DNA of 64,000 nucleotides from Paenibacillus azoreducens (GCF_021654775.1 NZ_AP025343.1:6700001-6764000), one strand, 5' to 3'. Positions 1 through 11,362 are shown, counted from the stretch's first letter. A program made the numbers and translations. Notes: generated by a model not told the origin, from the letters alone.

Positions 1-92
1 ATCACGCCGTGCTCTTAGCTAAACCTGATCGATGAAGTTTCTTGAACGCTTCCTGCACCGATGGACCGAGCCTGAGTTTACCCCTTGGCAGA

Positions 93-413
93 AGGTATAA
101 GCATCTATCGCATACTCTCATAGAAGACAGAACCGCATCTATCTGATGTTTCTCATGCAACACCGGGATGGCGTTTCCTCGAAACCTCTGTTCCACCTGA
201 TAGCTTAATCTATCGGTGTACTCCCAAAAAAGGCAGCCAGTGTTTGGCAAGAGTTTTCTTACGATATAATGATGTGGCTTCTTGAGGCTGATCCTTTCTT
301 ATAAGAAAAACGTCTATCGCGTACTCTCTAAGAAGACAGACCGCTTTTAGCGGATGTTTTTCTTGCGATATCAGGATGCGCTTCCCCGATGTTTATACTT
401 TCTGCTATCTTAA
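93..413 (+). repeat. Cluster of dispersed repeat family A (three copies)
   Basis: No gene is visible in the first 410 bases. They hold a diverged copy (about 93-208), a 3' half copy (about 252-300) and a full copy (299-413) of a roughly 110-bp intergenic repeat. The full copy opens with AAGAAAAACGTCTATCG, contains a small stem CCGC-tttta-GCGG, then TTTTTCTTGCGATAT, and ends TTTATACTTTCTGCTATCTT. The same order of blocks recurs near 20.4, 39.5 and 48.5-48.7 kb. The minus-strand reading frame through positions 2-250 is a by-product of this repeat and I do not call it a gene. Confidence 0.75.
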
Positions 414-416
414 ATC

Positions 417-1153
417 AAAACCACCCGTATAACGGGTGGTTTGCTCTGCGGCTGAAAGCCTTTGGTACTGGCCAGCCCTTAAAGGGCATAGAATGATTCG
501 CCAACTGCACTACTTTTCCGGCTACCCCTAAAGGGGCTCTTCTATTTCTTCTTCTTTCGATTCTCTTTGGTTTCTTCTCCTGTAAATGGATCAATGTATT
601 CCATCATCGTTATCTGTTCCGCGACGATATCTTCCTGTAATTGATTTCGGATATACTCTTCAATTACTTTCTTGTTCCTTCCGACGGTATCCACGTAAAA
701 ACCTTTGCACCAAAATTTCCGATTTCCATACCGATACTTTAAATGCGCATGTCGATCAAATATCATTAAGCTACTTTTCCCTTTTAAATATCCGATAAAT
801 GCGGACACGCTTAACTTGGGTGGAATACTCACTAACATGTGAATATGATCCTTGCACGCCTCTGCTTCAATGATTTCTACGTTTTTTCTTTCGCATAATT
901 GCCTCAATATTTTTCCGATATCTTGTTTTAACTTCCCATAGATCACCTGGCGTCTATACTTTGGGGCAAACACAATGTGATACTTACAATTCCATTTTGT
1001 ATGTGCTAAACTGTTCACATCAGATGTCATCTGTATTCCTCCTTATGTTCGATAAATTCGGTTGGCGAACCAAATTTATTGTAACATTGGGAGGAATTTT
1101 TTTTGATACATCGCTTGAAGCTCTCCTGAACCATACGCATAGCGTATGGTTTT
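417..1153 (-). mobile_element. IS200/IS605-family element, tnpA only
   Basis: The element holds one transposase gene flanked by two subterminal hairpins. One at 419-441 is AACCACCCGT-ata-ACGGGTGGTT; the other at 1129-1151 is AACCATACGC-ata-GCGTATGGTT. Hairpins at both ends without terminal inverted repeats are typical of Y1-transposase elements, which move as single strands. There is no tnpB/IscB partner. The left end lies directly after the last block of a family A repeat. The exact ends and the target tetranucleotide cannot be fixed without an empty site. Confidence 0.8.
542..1030 (-). CDS. tnpA: IS200/IS605 family Y1 transposase TnpA
   Basis: A 162-residue HUH single-strand transposase, normal length for the family. 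The metal-binding HUH motif is the HIH in KDHIHMLVS (about residue 63). The C-terminal helix EEYIRNQ (about residue 126) carries the likely catalytic tyrosine that forms the 5'-phosphotyrosine link. The start is ATG with AAGGAGGAA about 7 bases upstream. The protein ends in a basic tail (KENRKKKK). No frameshift is seen, so the enzyme should be functional. It is flanked by the two hairpins that would be its substrates. Confidence 0.95.
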   Translation of the reverse strand: MTSDVNSLAHTKWNCKYHIVFAPKYRRQVIYGKLKQDIGKILRQLCERKNVEIIEAEACKDHIHMLVSIPPKLSVSAFIGYLKGKSSLMIFDRHAHLKYRYGNRKFWCKGFYVDTVGRNKKVIEEYIRNQLQEDIVAEQITMMEYIDPFTGEETKENRKKKK

Positions 1154-1160
1154 CTTTTCA

Positions 1161-1191
1161 CAAAAAATAGCCAGCCAGAGTATTCTGGCTG
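1161..1191 (-). terminator. Intrinsic terminator of the PBP operon
   Basis: On the minus strand an 8-bp perfect stem CAGCCAGA/TCTGGCTG with a 4-base loop is followed by TATTTTTTG. It lies about 30 bases past the stop codon of the penicillin-binding protein gene and just outside the IS hairpin. Confidence 0.85.
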
Positions 1192-1221
1192 ACCGACACA
1201 ACTCGCACGAGCTTCTTATAG

Positions 1222-3087
1222 CTACCTGCCTTCCAACGCTTTGCTCATGACTTCCGAAAACAGGGCGGCAGCCATCCCGCTTCCTGCCATCATGTAATGA
1301 TCCTTATCCGTACGGTCGAATCCCATCCACACCGCCCCGGTCCATTCCGGTGTATAGCCGACAAACCATAGATCCCGATTTCCCTTCCTGCTGATTCCGG
1401 GCAAATCCAGTTGGGTTGTTCCGGTTTTGCCTGCAACCGGCCGGTTCATCCTGGCCCTTTTGCCCGTACCATCATTAACCACGCTGCGCAGCATGCTCGT
1501 CATCTGCTCTGCAGTATATGGGGAGATAACTTGATGCGGATTCGATTGATGCTCGTAAATCACATTGCCTTTCGAATCTTTGATTTGGCGCACCATATGC
1601 GCCTCGCGAAATACGCCTCCGTTGGCAAAAACACTATAGGCTTGCGCCATTTTCAAGGGGGATACCCCTACATGAAGTCCTCCCAGCGCGATGGAAAGAT
1701 TGCGATCCTCTTTAGGCAGCTTTATTCCCAGTTTGGCAGAAAATTCACTGGCTTTGGCTATCCCAACCTGCTTCAGCAACCATACGGCAGGCGCATTAAT
1801 CGACTGTTGAAGGGCCATTCTCATCGTAACCAGCCCCCGATATGCTCCGTTCAGATTTTCAGGCTTATAACTTCCATAGGTCATCTTCTGATCCGGGAGC
1901 ATGCTGTCAGGTGAAAACATGCCGCTTTCCAGCGCCGGTCCGTAATCGATAATCGGTTTGAAGGCGGAGCCTGGCTGGCGCGCATCCACAATAGCCCTGT
2001 TCAGATCTCCCGAACTTGGATTCCGTCCGCCTGTTAGCGCCACCACCTCGCCCGACCGGTGATCAACGATGGCCATAGCGGACTCCACCTGCTGGCTTTT
2101 TCCGCTCGGAGGGAATAATTCCGGTTTTAAAAATGTCTCCTCCAGCACCCCTTGGGCTTTCATATTCATTCCCGTCACAATCGTATACCCTGCTGACTGC
2201 AGCTCCTGCTTCGGTTTTCCAAGCAGCTGTGAAGCTTCCGTCAACGCGGCATCAATATAAGAAGCTCCTACCTTCTTTTCTTTGACCACGGCAGGACGCT
2301 GATATTCCTCATGAAGCGCAGCCGTCATTTCTTCGCCGGTTATCAACCCCTGCTGATGCATAATATCCAATACAAGAGCGCGTCTTTGCGCGGAAAGTTC
2401 GGTTTGCTCTCCCGGATTATAGATGGAAGGCCCCTTGGGGATGCCCGCCAAAGCAGCGATTTGCATGATATCCAACTCTTTCAGATCGGCGATGCCAAAA
2501 TAATGCTCTGCCGCCGCCTTTACTCCGTATTGTCCTTCACCCATATAAATCTGATTGAGGTACAATTCCAAAATATCGTGTTTCGACAACCGTTTCTCCA
2601 AAGCCAGCGCAATCGATGCCTCGTTCAACTTGCGGAGCATGTTTTTGTCCCTGTTCAGATACAGGTTCCGGGCAAGCTGCTGGGTGATGCTGCTGCCTCC
2701 TTCCGATACTTCCATCCGAAGCGCATTGTTGAATAATGCCCTCGCGATTCCCGTGTAATCCAGCCCCTGATGATGATAGAAGCGGCGGTCTTCCACCGCC
2801 AAGAAGGTATCGACAAGCAACTTCGGCATTTCCTCAAGCCTTGCCGCCTTTCTGTACCCGGATTCAGGCAGCGGGATTTTGCGCAGCACGGTTCCGTCCG
2901 AGGCCATCAATATACTCGATTCCTGAAGGACCAGTTTCTCGGGGTGATGTTTCACCACGGATTCTCCATATACATGTACATACAACAAGCCGGCTAGGAA
3001 CAAAAGGGAAGCGATTACCGCGACATCAAAGGCAATATAGCAGCTTGTAAGGCCCCTTCGTTTCATTCGAGTAATCAGTTCGCTCAT
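1222..3087 (-). CDS. Class A penicillin-binding protein (transglycosylase/transpeptidase)
   Basis: A 621-residue bifunctional peptidoglycan synthase that polymerises lipid II and cross-links stem peptides outside the membrane. A single N-terminal membrane anchor (about residues 17-42) is followed by a GT51 domain with EDRRFYHHQGLD and GGSSITQQLARN (about 97-145). The transpeptidase domain has SAFK (about 376), SIN (about 428) and KTGTT (about 555). No C-terminal extension is present, so it is shorter than PBP1a. Its ATG overlaps the stop of the upstream HAMP gene (ATGA), implying translational coupling. With the adjacent VanS/VanR-like pair this suggests a wall synthase made on demand under envelope stress. 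It resembles PbpF/PbpG-type enzymes, but I cannot choose between them. Confidence 0.93.
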   Translation of the reverse strand: MSELITRMKRRGLTSCYIAFDVAVIASLLFLAGLLYVHVYGESVVKHHPEKLVLQESSILMASDGTVLRKIPLPESGYRKAARLEEMPKLLVDTFLAVEDRRFYHHQGLDYTGIARALFNNALRMEVSEGGSSITQQLARNLYLNRDKNMLRKLNEASIALALEKRLSKHDILELYLNQIYMGEGQYGVKAAAEHYFGIADLKELDIMQIAALAGIPKGPSIYNPGEQTELSAQRRALVLDIMHQQGLITGEEMTAALHEEYQRPAVVKEKKVGASYIDAALTEASQLLGKPKQELQSAGYTIVTGMNMKAQGVLEETFLKPELFPPSGKSQQVESAMAIVDHRSGEVVALTGGRNPSSGDLNRAIVDARQPGSAFKPIIDYGPALESGMFSPDSMLPDQKMTYGSYKPENLNGAYRGLVTMRMALQQSINAPAVWLLKQVGIAKASEFSAKLGIKLPKEDRNLSIALGGLHVGVSPLKMAQAYSVFANGGVFREAHMVRQIKDSKGNVIYEHQSNPHQVISPYTAEQMTSMLRSVVNDGTGKRARMNRPVAGKTGTTQLDLPGISRKGNRDLWFVGYTPEWTGAVWMGFDRTDKDHYMMAGSGMAAALFSEVMSKALEGR

Positions 3088-3710
3088 GGCGAAGCGATCA
3101 GGTTCTCCAGGAACCTCTCCATACCAAGCGCTTCCCGCTTGATGGCCTCCATCTTGGATTGCCCGCCGCCCTGCTGATTATCCCCAGCTTTTACGGCATC
3201 ATCCAGCAAACGGATCAAGGATTTCAGCCTTAAAATCAATGCCATTACCTCTTCATTTCCCGGCGCAACCTTTGGTGCTTCCGCTTCCCTTCGGGACGAT
3301 AATGGACGATCATTCGTACGGGTTGCCGCTTTGTTAATACGTTCAAGACATGCACCCATTTCCCGCAATTCTCCGATTGATGAGACTGTCAACTTCTCGA
3401 AGGAGCCTTGTTCGGCCAATTCCCCTGCCGCTTTCAGCAGCGACTTCACATCATCGGCCATTTTCTGCGAGCGCAGCATAAATATGGCGACAAATACCGT
3501 CAGAAAAATAAGGATCACCGTCGGCGTTTTGCCGATATGGTTGATCAACCAGTGGGAAAACCGCACCACAAATGCGTTAGAGTCCGACGAATAACGAGCA
3601 TATACCAGCAAGAAACTTCGATATACAATCAAAAGAATAACGCCGCTGATCAGCGCGCTTCCCAAAAAAACATATAAATAACCTGCACGTACCGTCAGCA
3701 ATCTTTTCAA
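3084..3710 (-). CDS. HAMP-domain membrane protein, sensor module without kinase
   Basis: About 208 residues from a TTG at 3710, which sits 8 bases after GGAGGGG. In-frame ATGs further upstream lack a ribosome site. Two membrane segments (about 10-32 and 58-78) frame a short outer loop and are followed by a HAMP-like linker and a charged helical tail. The layout and several blocks (TVR before the first segment, W-I/L-INHIG before the second) match the N-terminal part of the histidine kinase at 3939-5051. No H-box, N-box or G-box follows. It therefore looks like a duplicated sensor half kept without catalytic domain and coupled to the PBP gene by a 4-base overlap. Its function is unknown; a signalling or PBP-partner role is inference. 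Confidence 0.75.
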   Translation of the reverse strand: MKRLLTVRAGYLYVFLGSALISGVILLIVYRSFLLVYARYSSDSNAFVVRFSHWLINHIGKTPTVILIFLTVFVAIFMLRSQKMADDVKSLLKAAGELAEQGSFEKLTVSSIGELREMGACLERINKAATRTNDRPLSSRREAEAPKVAPGNEEVMALILRLKSLIRLLDDAVKAGDNQQGGGQSKMEAIKREALGMERFLENLIASP

Positions 3711-3876
3711 AACCTCTACCCCTCCTTGCATAAATCCCCGCTGCAACAAAAAACTTCGGCACAAGCCGCATACAACGGGGTTTCTCAAAGCGAAACCCGG
3801 ACCGGAATTCTTGATGCTTACGCTCTGAAATTGAAGGATCTTGCAAATTCCTTATTTATGAAGGATAAAGGGCAAA

Positions 3877-3915
3877 TCTTAAGAATCATCCCATTAATTC
3901 TTAACATTCTCTTAA
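3877..3915 (-). promoter_or_regulatory. Candidate response-regulator box (11-bp spaced half-sites)
   Basis: On the minus strand TTAAGA occurs at 3915-3910 and 3904-3899, separated by 5 bases, and again at 3882-3877, exactly 22 bases further. Hexamers on an 11-bp grid are the usual target of OmpR/PhoB-class regulators such as the one encoded at 5072-5779. The site precedes the HAMP/PBP pair, so that pair may be the regulator's target. This is inference from spacing. Confidence 0.55.
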
Positions 3916-3938
3916 ACTCACGCCTGACATAAATTCAG

Positions 3939-5051
3939 CTACCTCTTGCACAATGGAAACCGGGTGATAAAATCCGTCCGCTCATTACTGCTTTGCGCCG
4001 TAATCTTTCCTTGGTGACGGTCGATAATTCCCTTGGCAATCGCAAGCCCGAGTCCCGACCCGCCGGTATGTTTCGAACGCGAGCGCTCCGCACGGTAAAA
4101 CCGTTCAAAAATATGCGGCAAATCGCCCTCCGGAATCATTTCCCCAAAATTACTGATTTTCACAATGGCTTCATCCTCGTCGCGTTCAAAAGATACCTCG
4201 AGTTTCTTGCCGCCCTTCCCATACCGGATCGCATTGGCGATCAGATTCTCATAAGCACGAACCAGCTCCTTCGGAGCCGCCTCGATCCACAATGTTTCCT
4301 CCGTATGGTCATGAACCGTATAGGTCATGTCTGCCAGATTCAGTTCCGGAACCGCTTCTTCCGTAAGCTGCCTGATAAAAGCCTTCAAGTCGAGCTTTTC
4401 CGTCACAAGCGGAAGCTCACCGCTGTTCACGCGTGTATATTCGAATAAATCATCGATCAGTTTGCGCAGCACAAGCGTTTTTTGATAGGCGATATCCGCG
4501 TAGTACCTTAGTTCCGCCTCATCCCGGCAGCGGTCCTTCACAATGTAATCCAAAAATCCGAGGATGGACGTCAGCGGCGTGCGCAAATCATGGGAAACGC
4601 CCGTAATCAGTTCGTTTTTCGCCTGAACAGCTGCCCTTTCCTCCATCAGGGAGTGCTGCAGCCTGTCGGACATGATATTAATATTTTCAGCCAAAACGCC
4701 CAGCTCGTCCGTCGTTCTCACCTCTATGCGATGAAGTTCGCCCAGTTTGGTGATCTGCTGAATACCGGATGTGATTTCTTCAAGATAAGAGATAATTTTC
4801 TTCGTAAATATGAAAAAAAAGAACAAAAAACTGATAATGCCGGCAGCCGCAAGCATCGGCGCTGACCCAATATGATTAATAATCCATCTCAGAATGGCCG
4901 TGTGCTTGCCCGTAGACGGGGCAGGATTCAAATAAAGCATGGAGTTAACCATCTGATACCCTGCTGTCAACACCCCAGCGCCCGATATGGCGCTTAACAT
5001 AAATGCCCAGATAAATTTCCAGCGGACTGTACTTATGTACTTTGGATTCAT
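3939..5051 (-). CDS. VanS-like sensor histidine kinase
   Basis: A 370-residue membrane kinase. Two membrane segments (about 13-35 and 62-82) bracket a short extracellular loop. HAMP follows (about 83-135), then the dimerisation helix with SHDLRTPLTS (phospho-acceptor His about 155), the N-box NLIANAIRYG (about 268), and the G-box GSGLGLAIAKG (about 333). All catalytic boxes are intact. The gene starts 20 bases after the regulator gene, so they form a two-component operon. The small outer loop suggests sensing within the membrane or of a wall intermediate. Similarity is to the VanS/YcbM type; a role in glycopeptide resistance is not supported because no van ligase genes are here. Confidence 0.93.
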   Translation of the reverse strand: MNPKYISTVRWKFIWAFMLSAISGAGVLTAGYQMVNSMLYLNPAPSTGKHTAILRWIINHIGSAPMLAAAGIISFLFFFFIFTKKIISYLEEITSGIQQITKLGELHRIEVRTTDELGVLAENINIMSDRLQHSLMEERAAVQAKNELITGVSHDLRTPLTSILGFLDYIVKDRCRDEAELRYYADIAYQKTLVLRKLIDDLFEYTRVNSGELPLVTEKLDLKAFIRQLTEEAVPELNLADMTYTVHDHTEETLWIEAAPKELVRAYENLIANAIRYGKGGKKLEVSFERDEDEAIVKISNFGEMIPEGDLPHIFERFYRAERSRSKHTGGSGLGLAIAKGIIDRHQGKITAQSSNERTDFITRFPLCKR

Positions 5052-5071
5052 ATTTATGGCACCTCCAACTT

Positions 5072-5779
5072 TCAGGACGGTCCGTCCAGTTTATATCCCA
5101 CGCCCCAAACCGTTTGCACGTAACGGGGACGTTTCGGATCGGGTTCGATTTTCTCGCGGATTTTCCGCACATGGACCATAACGGTGTTGCCCCCGTCCAA
5201 AAAAGGTTCATTCCAAACTTTATTGTAAATCTGCTCCATGCTGAGCACCTGCCCCTGATGTCTTGCCAGCAGCTCCAAAATCGCGAATTCCCGCGGTGTC
5301 AGCTTCACTTTGCGGTTGTCGACATCCACCTCGTGTTTGGCGGTATCAATCACCAAATCTTCGAATGTCAGCAAATGCTCATCCGCGGATACAGGGGTAT
5401 CTTTATTAAACTGATGGTAGCGGCGGAGCTGCGATTTAGCCCTGGCCACAAGCTCGAGCGGATTAAAAGGTTTTCCGACGTAATCATCCGCGCCTATGCT
5501 GAGCCCGTTGATTTTGTCCATGTCCGTATTTTTCGCCGAAAGCATGATGATCGGGACATTGCGTTCTTCGCGGATTTTCATGCATGCGGCGATACCGTCC
5601 AGATTGGGCATCATCACATCCAAAATAATGAGGTCCACCTCTTCGCTTTCAAGCCAGCGGAGCGCTTCCGCACCATCATAAGCTTTAAGCAGCCTGTATC
5701 CTTCATTGGATAAATATATCTCAAGCAGCTTCACGATTTCTTTTTCATCATCCACAATCAGAATGGTTTCTTTTTTCAT
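5072..5779 (-). CDS. OmpR-family response regulator (VanR-like)
   Basis: About 235 residues. The receiver domain has the acidic pocket VDDE near the start, the phospho-acceptor Asp in LIILDVMMP (about residue 53) and Lys in GKPF (about 102). A winged-helix DNA-binding domain follows (about 140-232). I chose MKKETILIVDD at 5779, preceded by AAAGGA at 8 bases. An in-frame ATG at 5812 with AAAGGAGG only 5 bases upstream would add 11 residues and cannot be excluded. The partner kinase follows directly. Likely targets are its own operon and the HAMP/PBP pair, where tandem TTAAGA half-sites are found. Confidence 0.93.
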   Translation of the reverse strand: MKKETILIVDDEKEIVKLLEIYLSNEGYRLLKAYDGAEALRWLESEEVDLIILDVMMPNLDGIAACMKIREERNVPIIMLSAKNTDMDKINGLSIGADDYVGKPFNPLELVARAKSQLRRYHQFNKDTPVSADEHLLTFEDLVIDTAKHEVDVDNRKVKLTPREFAILELLARHQGQVLSMEQIYNKVWNEPFLDGGNTVMVHVRKIREKIEPDPKRPRYVQTVWGVGYKLDGPS

Positions 5780-5868
5780 GTTAAAGATCCTTTCGCAGTT
5801 GATATCATCCACACCTCCTTTATATTAACAGAGTTTCCAGGCTAATAACGTTCATTAGACGAAAACGG

Positions 5869-5910
5869 CAAAAAGCCCTCGTTCACCATGCGGTTAACCA
5901 GGACTTTTGC
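5869..5910 (-). terminator. Intrinsic terminator after ligA
   Basis: On the minus strand the stem AAAAGTCCT(GGTT)/(AAC)GAGGGCTTTT, with one wobble pair, is followed by a short T-run. It sits just past the ligA stop and upstream of the response-regulator gene, separating the two transcription units. Confidence 0.65.
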
Positions 5911-5934
5911 GTGAGATTCAATAGGAAATGAAGT

Positions 5935-7965
<2,031 letters not shown>

Positions 7966-8018
7966 TCATATATAAAATAATTTCTGTTCATTCTGAAATT
8001 AGTTCGTGAATCGATGCA

Positions 8019-8198
8019 AGGTTGCCGCTGCGGTTACGGATCGTTCTTCCGATCGCTGCCCGCCTTCTGATTTTCTGAATTAGATTTTATAAGGTGAAAA
8101 TAATTCAACAAAGCGTATGCTTCCGATGCCAGCTTTCCCGCGGAAAGCTTTTAGGCGAACGCTACCGCTTCTTCAGATCGATTCCGTCCCCTCCGCTA
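8019..8198. repeat. Dispersed repeat family B, copy 1
   Basis: Fills most of the 293-bp pcrA-ligA gap. It begins GTTGCCGCTGCGGTTACGGA followed by CGATCG-type palindromes and ends CTTCTTCAGATCGATTCCGT then CCCCTCCGCT. A second copy with the same two ends but a different middle lies at 56569-56710. The middle of this copy contains the perfect inverted repeat AGCTTTCC-cgc-GGAAAGCT. No reading frame is conserved, so this is a non-autonomous palindromic element. Confidence 0.75.
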
Positions 8199-8240
8199 AT
8201 CTGGCATCTGGCCCAGAACTAATGAAGTTGAGTTCTACTT

Positions 8241-10574
8241 CTAACCATCCACTTTGGTAATCGGCGCGAACGCAGACAGCAGACGTTTCACGCCGACAGG
8301 CGCCGGAAAAGCAATTTGCAGCTCGGTGTCGTTGCCGGCCCCTTTGATCGACACGACTGTGCCGGTACCCCATTTGCCATGGGCGACTTTGTCACCGGCT
8401 TTAAGGGTGGTTAGGTCAGACTTGCCTCCCGAAGCCGCCGGCTGCGACGTTGAAGTCGTCACCGTAACCCTTGCCTGCGAACCAACGGCCTTTGCCGTTG
8501 AACCGCTTAAGGAAGAGTTGGCGCTGCTGCGGCCGAAGTTGCTTCCGCTGCCGTTTCCATTGCCGAATCCGCGGCCGCCGTACGAGCCCCCAATATTGCC
8601 GCCACGGCCGTAACGGTCGCGGGCTACGCCGGTTTCTTCCTTAAGCTCCTCAGGAATTTCGTTCAGAAAGCGTGATGGCTGGTTAGCTGTCGTCCGTCCA
8701 AACAACGTCCGCATCTGAGCGCAGGAGAGATACAGCTGCTGCTCCGCCCGCGTGATGCCGACATAGGCCAGACGTCTTTCCTCTTCCAGTTCCTCATTAT
8801 CGGAAAATGCGCGGCTGTGAGGGAATACTCCCTCTTCCATCCCGACGATAAATACGATCGGGAATTCCAAACCTTTGGCGCTGTGCATCGTCATGAGAAT
8901 AACCGCATCCGTTTGTTCCTCTTCATCATCATTCATCGAATCGATGTCCGCAATCAAAGCAAGATCCGTCAGGAACGACACGAGCGACTTGTCGTCATTA
9001 TTTTTCTCGAATTCCATCGTAACGGACAGGAACTCATCAATATTCTCGAGGCGCGACCTCGATTCGATCGTGTTTTCGCGCTGCATCTCGATGCGGTATT
9101 GGCTCATCTCAAGCATTTTTTCGGTCAGCTCCGTCACCGAAAGGTAATCCACCATCCGGTTCAGCGCTGCGATCATATCATAGAATTCCACCAGCGCGTT
9201 GCGCGTTTTTCCGGCAAAACCGAGATCGTCCACGACCGCAAGCACCTGGAAAATCGAAACGCCGCGTTCGGCCGCAGCCGCGGCAAGTTTGGCAACGGAA
9301 GTGTCGCCGATGCCTCTTTTGGGCACATTGATAACGCGCGCCAAGCTGAGATCGTCATCCGGGTTGGAGATAAGGCGCAGGTAACCGAGAATATCCTTAA
9401 TTTCTTTACGGTCATAGAACTTGATGCCGCCGACGATCTGGTACGGAATATCGGACTTGATCAAAATTTCCTCTATGACCCGGGACTGGGCGTTTGTACG
9501 GTATAATATGGCATGATTCTGATAGGGTATGCCTTGCTTGACGTTTTTGTTGATTTCGGAGGTAACGAAATAACCTTCATCATGCTCCGAATCGGCGCGG
9601 TACACCTTGATCTTCTCACCTTCGCCTTTGTCGGTCCACAGCTTTTTCGGCTTGCGGCCGGTGTTTAGCTTAATCACTTCGTTCGCAGCGTTCAGAATCG
9701 TAGAAGTCGACCGGTAATTCTGTTCGAGCAGGATGGTCCGGGCTTCCGGATAATCCTCCTCGAAATTCAGAATGTTGCTAATGTCGGCTCCGCGCCAGCG
9801 GTAGATCGACTGGTCGCTGTCACCAACCACGCAAATCCGGTGATGGCCGTCAGCCAGCATCCGGCAGAGCATATACTGCGCCCGGTTGGTATCCTGGTAT
9901 TCATCGACATGGATGTATTGGAATTTCTTCTGGTAAAAATCAAGAACCTCGGGCACTTCCTTAAAGAGCTGGATCGTCGCCATGATCAGGTCATCGAAAT
10001 CCAGCGAGTTATTGCTTTTCAGGCGGCGCTGGTACATGGTGTATACCTGTGCCGCGATGCTTTCAATATAATCGCCGGCTTTTTGCTCGTATTGGGCCGG
10101 GGTAATCAGCTCATTTTTAGCCGTGCTGATGAGGGAAAGAACGGCTTTGGGCTCGAATTTTTTCGTATCCAGGTTCAAATCCTTCATGCAATTGCGGACT
10201 AAAGACAATTGATCCGTGGAGTCCAAAATAGTGAAATTGGAGTTGAACCCGATCCGGTCAATATCTTTACGGAGAATGCGCACGCACATGGAGTGGAAGG
10301 TGGAAACCCATATATCACGGCCTTCGCCGCCGACGAGCTTGGTTACACGCTCCTGCATTTCCCGTGCGGCTTTATTCGTAAATGTGATCGCCAGAATCCC
10401 CCAAGGCGGGGCTTTGCGGGTTGCGATCAGGTAAGCGATCCGATGCGTCAGCACCCGGGTCTTGCCGCTTCCCGCTCCGGCCAGAATCAGCAGCGGGCCT
10501 TCCGTCGCTTCAACGGCCTGCCGCTGCTCTGGGTTCAATTTTTGAATCGCTTGTTGTATGTCAATCGGTTGCAT
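8241..10574 (-). CDS. pcrA: ATP-dependent DNA helicase PcrA (UvrD/Rep superfamily 1)
   Basis: A 777-residue 3'-5' helicase used in repair, rolling-circle replication and removal of RecA or stalled polymerase. Walker A is GAGSGKT (about 33-39), the Q motif is NPEQRQAV (about 14), motif II is VDEYQDTN, motif III includes [14 protein letters not shown] and motif VI includes [12 protein letters not shown]. The C-terminal tail is Gly/Ser-rich and ends in a small folded part (about 720-775) that in relatives contacts RNA polymerase. ATG at 10574 has AAGGAG nine bases upstream. pcrB is 67 bp upstream, consistent with a pcrB-pcrA-ligA operon. Confidence 0.97.
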   Translation of the reverse strand: MQPIDIQQAIQKLNPEQRQAVEATEGPLLILAGAGSGKTRVLTHRIAYLIATRKAPPWGILAITFTNKAAREMQERVTKLVGGEGRDIWVSTFHSMCVRILRKDIDRIGFNSNFTILDSTDQLSLVRNCMKDLNLDTKKFEPKAVLSLISTAKNELITPAQYEQKAGDYIESIAAQVYTMYQRRLKSNNSLDFDDLIMATIQLFKEVPEVLDFYQKKFQYIHVDEYQDTNRAQYMLCRMLADGHHRICVVGDSDQSIYRWRGADISNILNFEEDYPEARTILLEQNYRSTSTILNAANEVIKLNTGRKPKKLWTDKGEGEKIKVYRADSEHDEGYFVTSEINKNVKQGIPYQNHAILYRTNAQSRVIEEILIKSDIPYQIVGGIKFYDRKEIKDILGYLRLISNPDDDLSLARVINVPKRGIGDTSVAKLAAAAAERGVSIFQVLAVVDDLGFAGKTRNALVEFYDMIAALNRMVDYLSVTELTEKMLEMSQYRIEMQRENTIESRSRLENIDEFLSVTMEFEKNNDDKSLVSFLTDLALIADIDSMNDDEEEQTDAVILMTMHSAKGLEFPIVFIVGMEEGVFPHSRAFSDNEELEEERRLAYVGITRAEQQLYLSCAQMRTLFGRTTANQPSRFLNEIPEELKEETGVARDRYGRGGNIGGSYGGRGFGNGNGSGSNFGRSSANSSLSGSTAKAVGSQARVTVTTSTSQPAASGGKSDLTTLKAGDKVAHGKWGTGTVVSIKGAGNDTELQIAFPAPVGVKRLLSAFAPITKVDG

Positions 10575-10641
10575 GCGCGCATGCTCCTTCCTAAGTGAGA
10601 TTGAACTCGCACTAAATGCGATTTTGCTTTGAAAGTCCAGC

Positions 10642-11328
10642 CTACTTCACAGCCTTAACGGTAAGAAGCGCCTGTTCCAAATTTTCATATACCGCATTTC
10701 CGACCACGATCGTATCGCAAACGGCTGCCGCCTTGGCCGCGGTTTCTTCGTCATGAATGCCGCCGCCATAAAACAGCTTCGCGGACTGAATGGATTGATG
10801 TATTTTTTTGACCGTGTCCATGTCGCCGAAGGTGCCGCTATACTCGACATAAATAACGGGAAGAGACATCAGCTTGTCCGCCACCTGCGCATAAGCAGCG
10901 GCTTCCGCCGCTTCCAGACCGGTTTTGGCGCCAGTCAAACGGGCCACGGTTGAATCCGGATTGAGGATAATATATCCTTCGGGAACGAGCAGATCCCACG
11001 GAATCATATAACCGTATTCCTCTACGGCCCGCTGGTGCTGTCCTGTAATCCACTCGGAGTCCGCGGTGTTCATCACCATCGGTATCATATATAAATCGAA
11101 TCCGGGGACAATCATCTCCAGATTGGAGACCTCAAGTACGCACGGCAGCTCAAACCGGCGCACGCGTGACATTAAATCCACCGTATTTTCAAACGTAACG
11201 CCGCTTGATCCGCCCACCATAATGGCATCCGTGCCCGACATGCATACCGCTTCCAGCGCATGATCGTCGATTTCCCGGTCCGGGTCCAGTTTAAAAACAT
11301 GTCTCCATGGTTTAATCATCTGCTTCAA
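10642..11328 (-). CDS. pcrB: Heptaprenylglyceryl phosphate synthase PcrB
   Basis: A 228-residue TIM-barrel prenyltransferase that joins glycerol-1-phosphate to a long prenyl diphosphate. Family features are [11 protein letters not shown] near the N terminus, [14 protein letters not shown] (about 32-45) and YGGGI (about 188) in the phosphate-binding region. The likely start is TTG at 11328, 8 bases after GGAGG; the internal ATG at 11319 is spaced too far. It is the first gene of the pcrB-pcrA-ligA unit, behind a consensus promoter at 11363-11391. Confidence 0.93.
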   Translation of the reverse strand: MKQMIKPWRHVFKLDPDREIDDHALEAVCMSGTDAIMVGGSSGVTFENTVDLMSRVRRFELPCVLEVSNLEMIVPGFDLYMIPMVMNTADSEWITGQHQRAVEEYGYMIPWDLLVPEGYIILNPDSTVARLTGAKTGLEAAEAAAYAQVADKLMSLPVIYVEYSGTFGDMDTVKKIHQSIQSAKLFYGGGIHDEETAAKAAAVCDTIVVGNAVYENLEQALLTVKAVK

Positions 11329-11362
11329 AGATCATTCCTCCACGACTTTTCTACATAGATCT

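Noticed and set aside
2..250. Minus-strand 82-codon open frame at the left edge
   Set aside because: It lies in diverged family A repeats, has no ribosome site and no recognisable domain.
1222..5812. A vancomycin-resistance cluster, from VanS/VanR-like genes here and a VanW-family gene at 38 kb
   Set aside because: No VanH, ligase or VanX-type genes are present, the VanW-family gene is 33 kb away, and both families are common in susceptible Bacillales.
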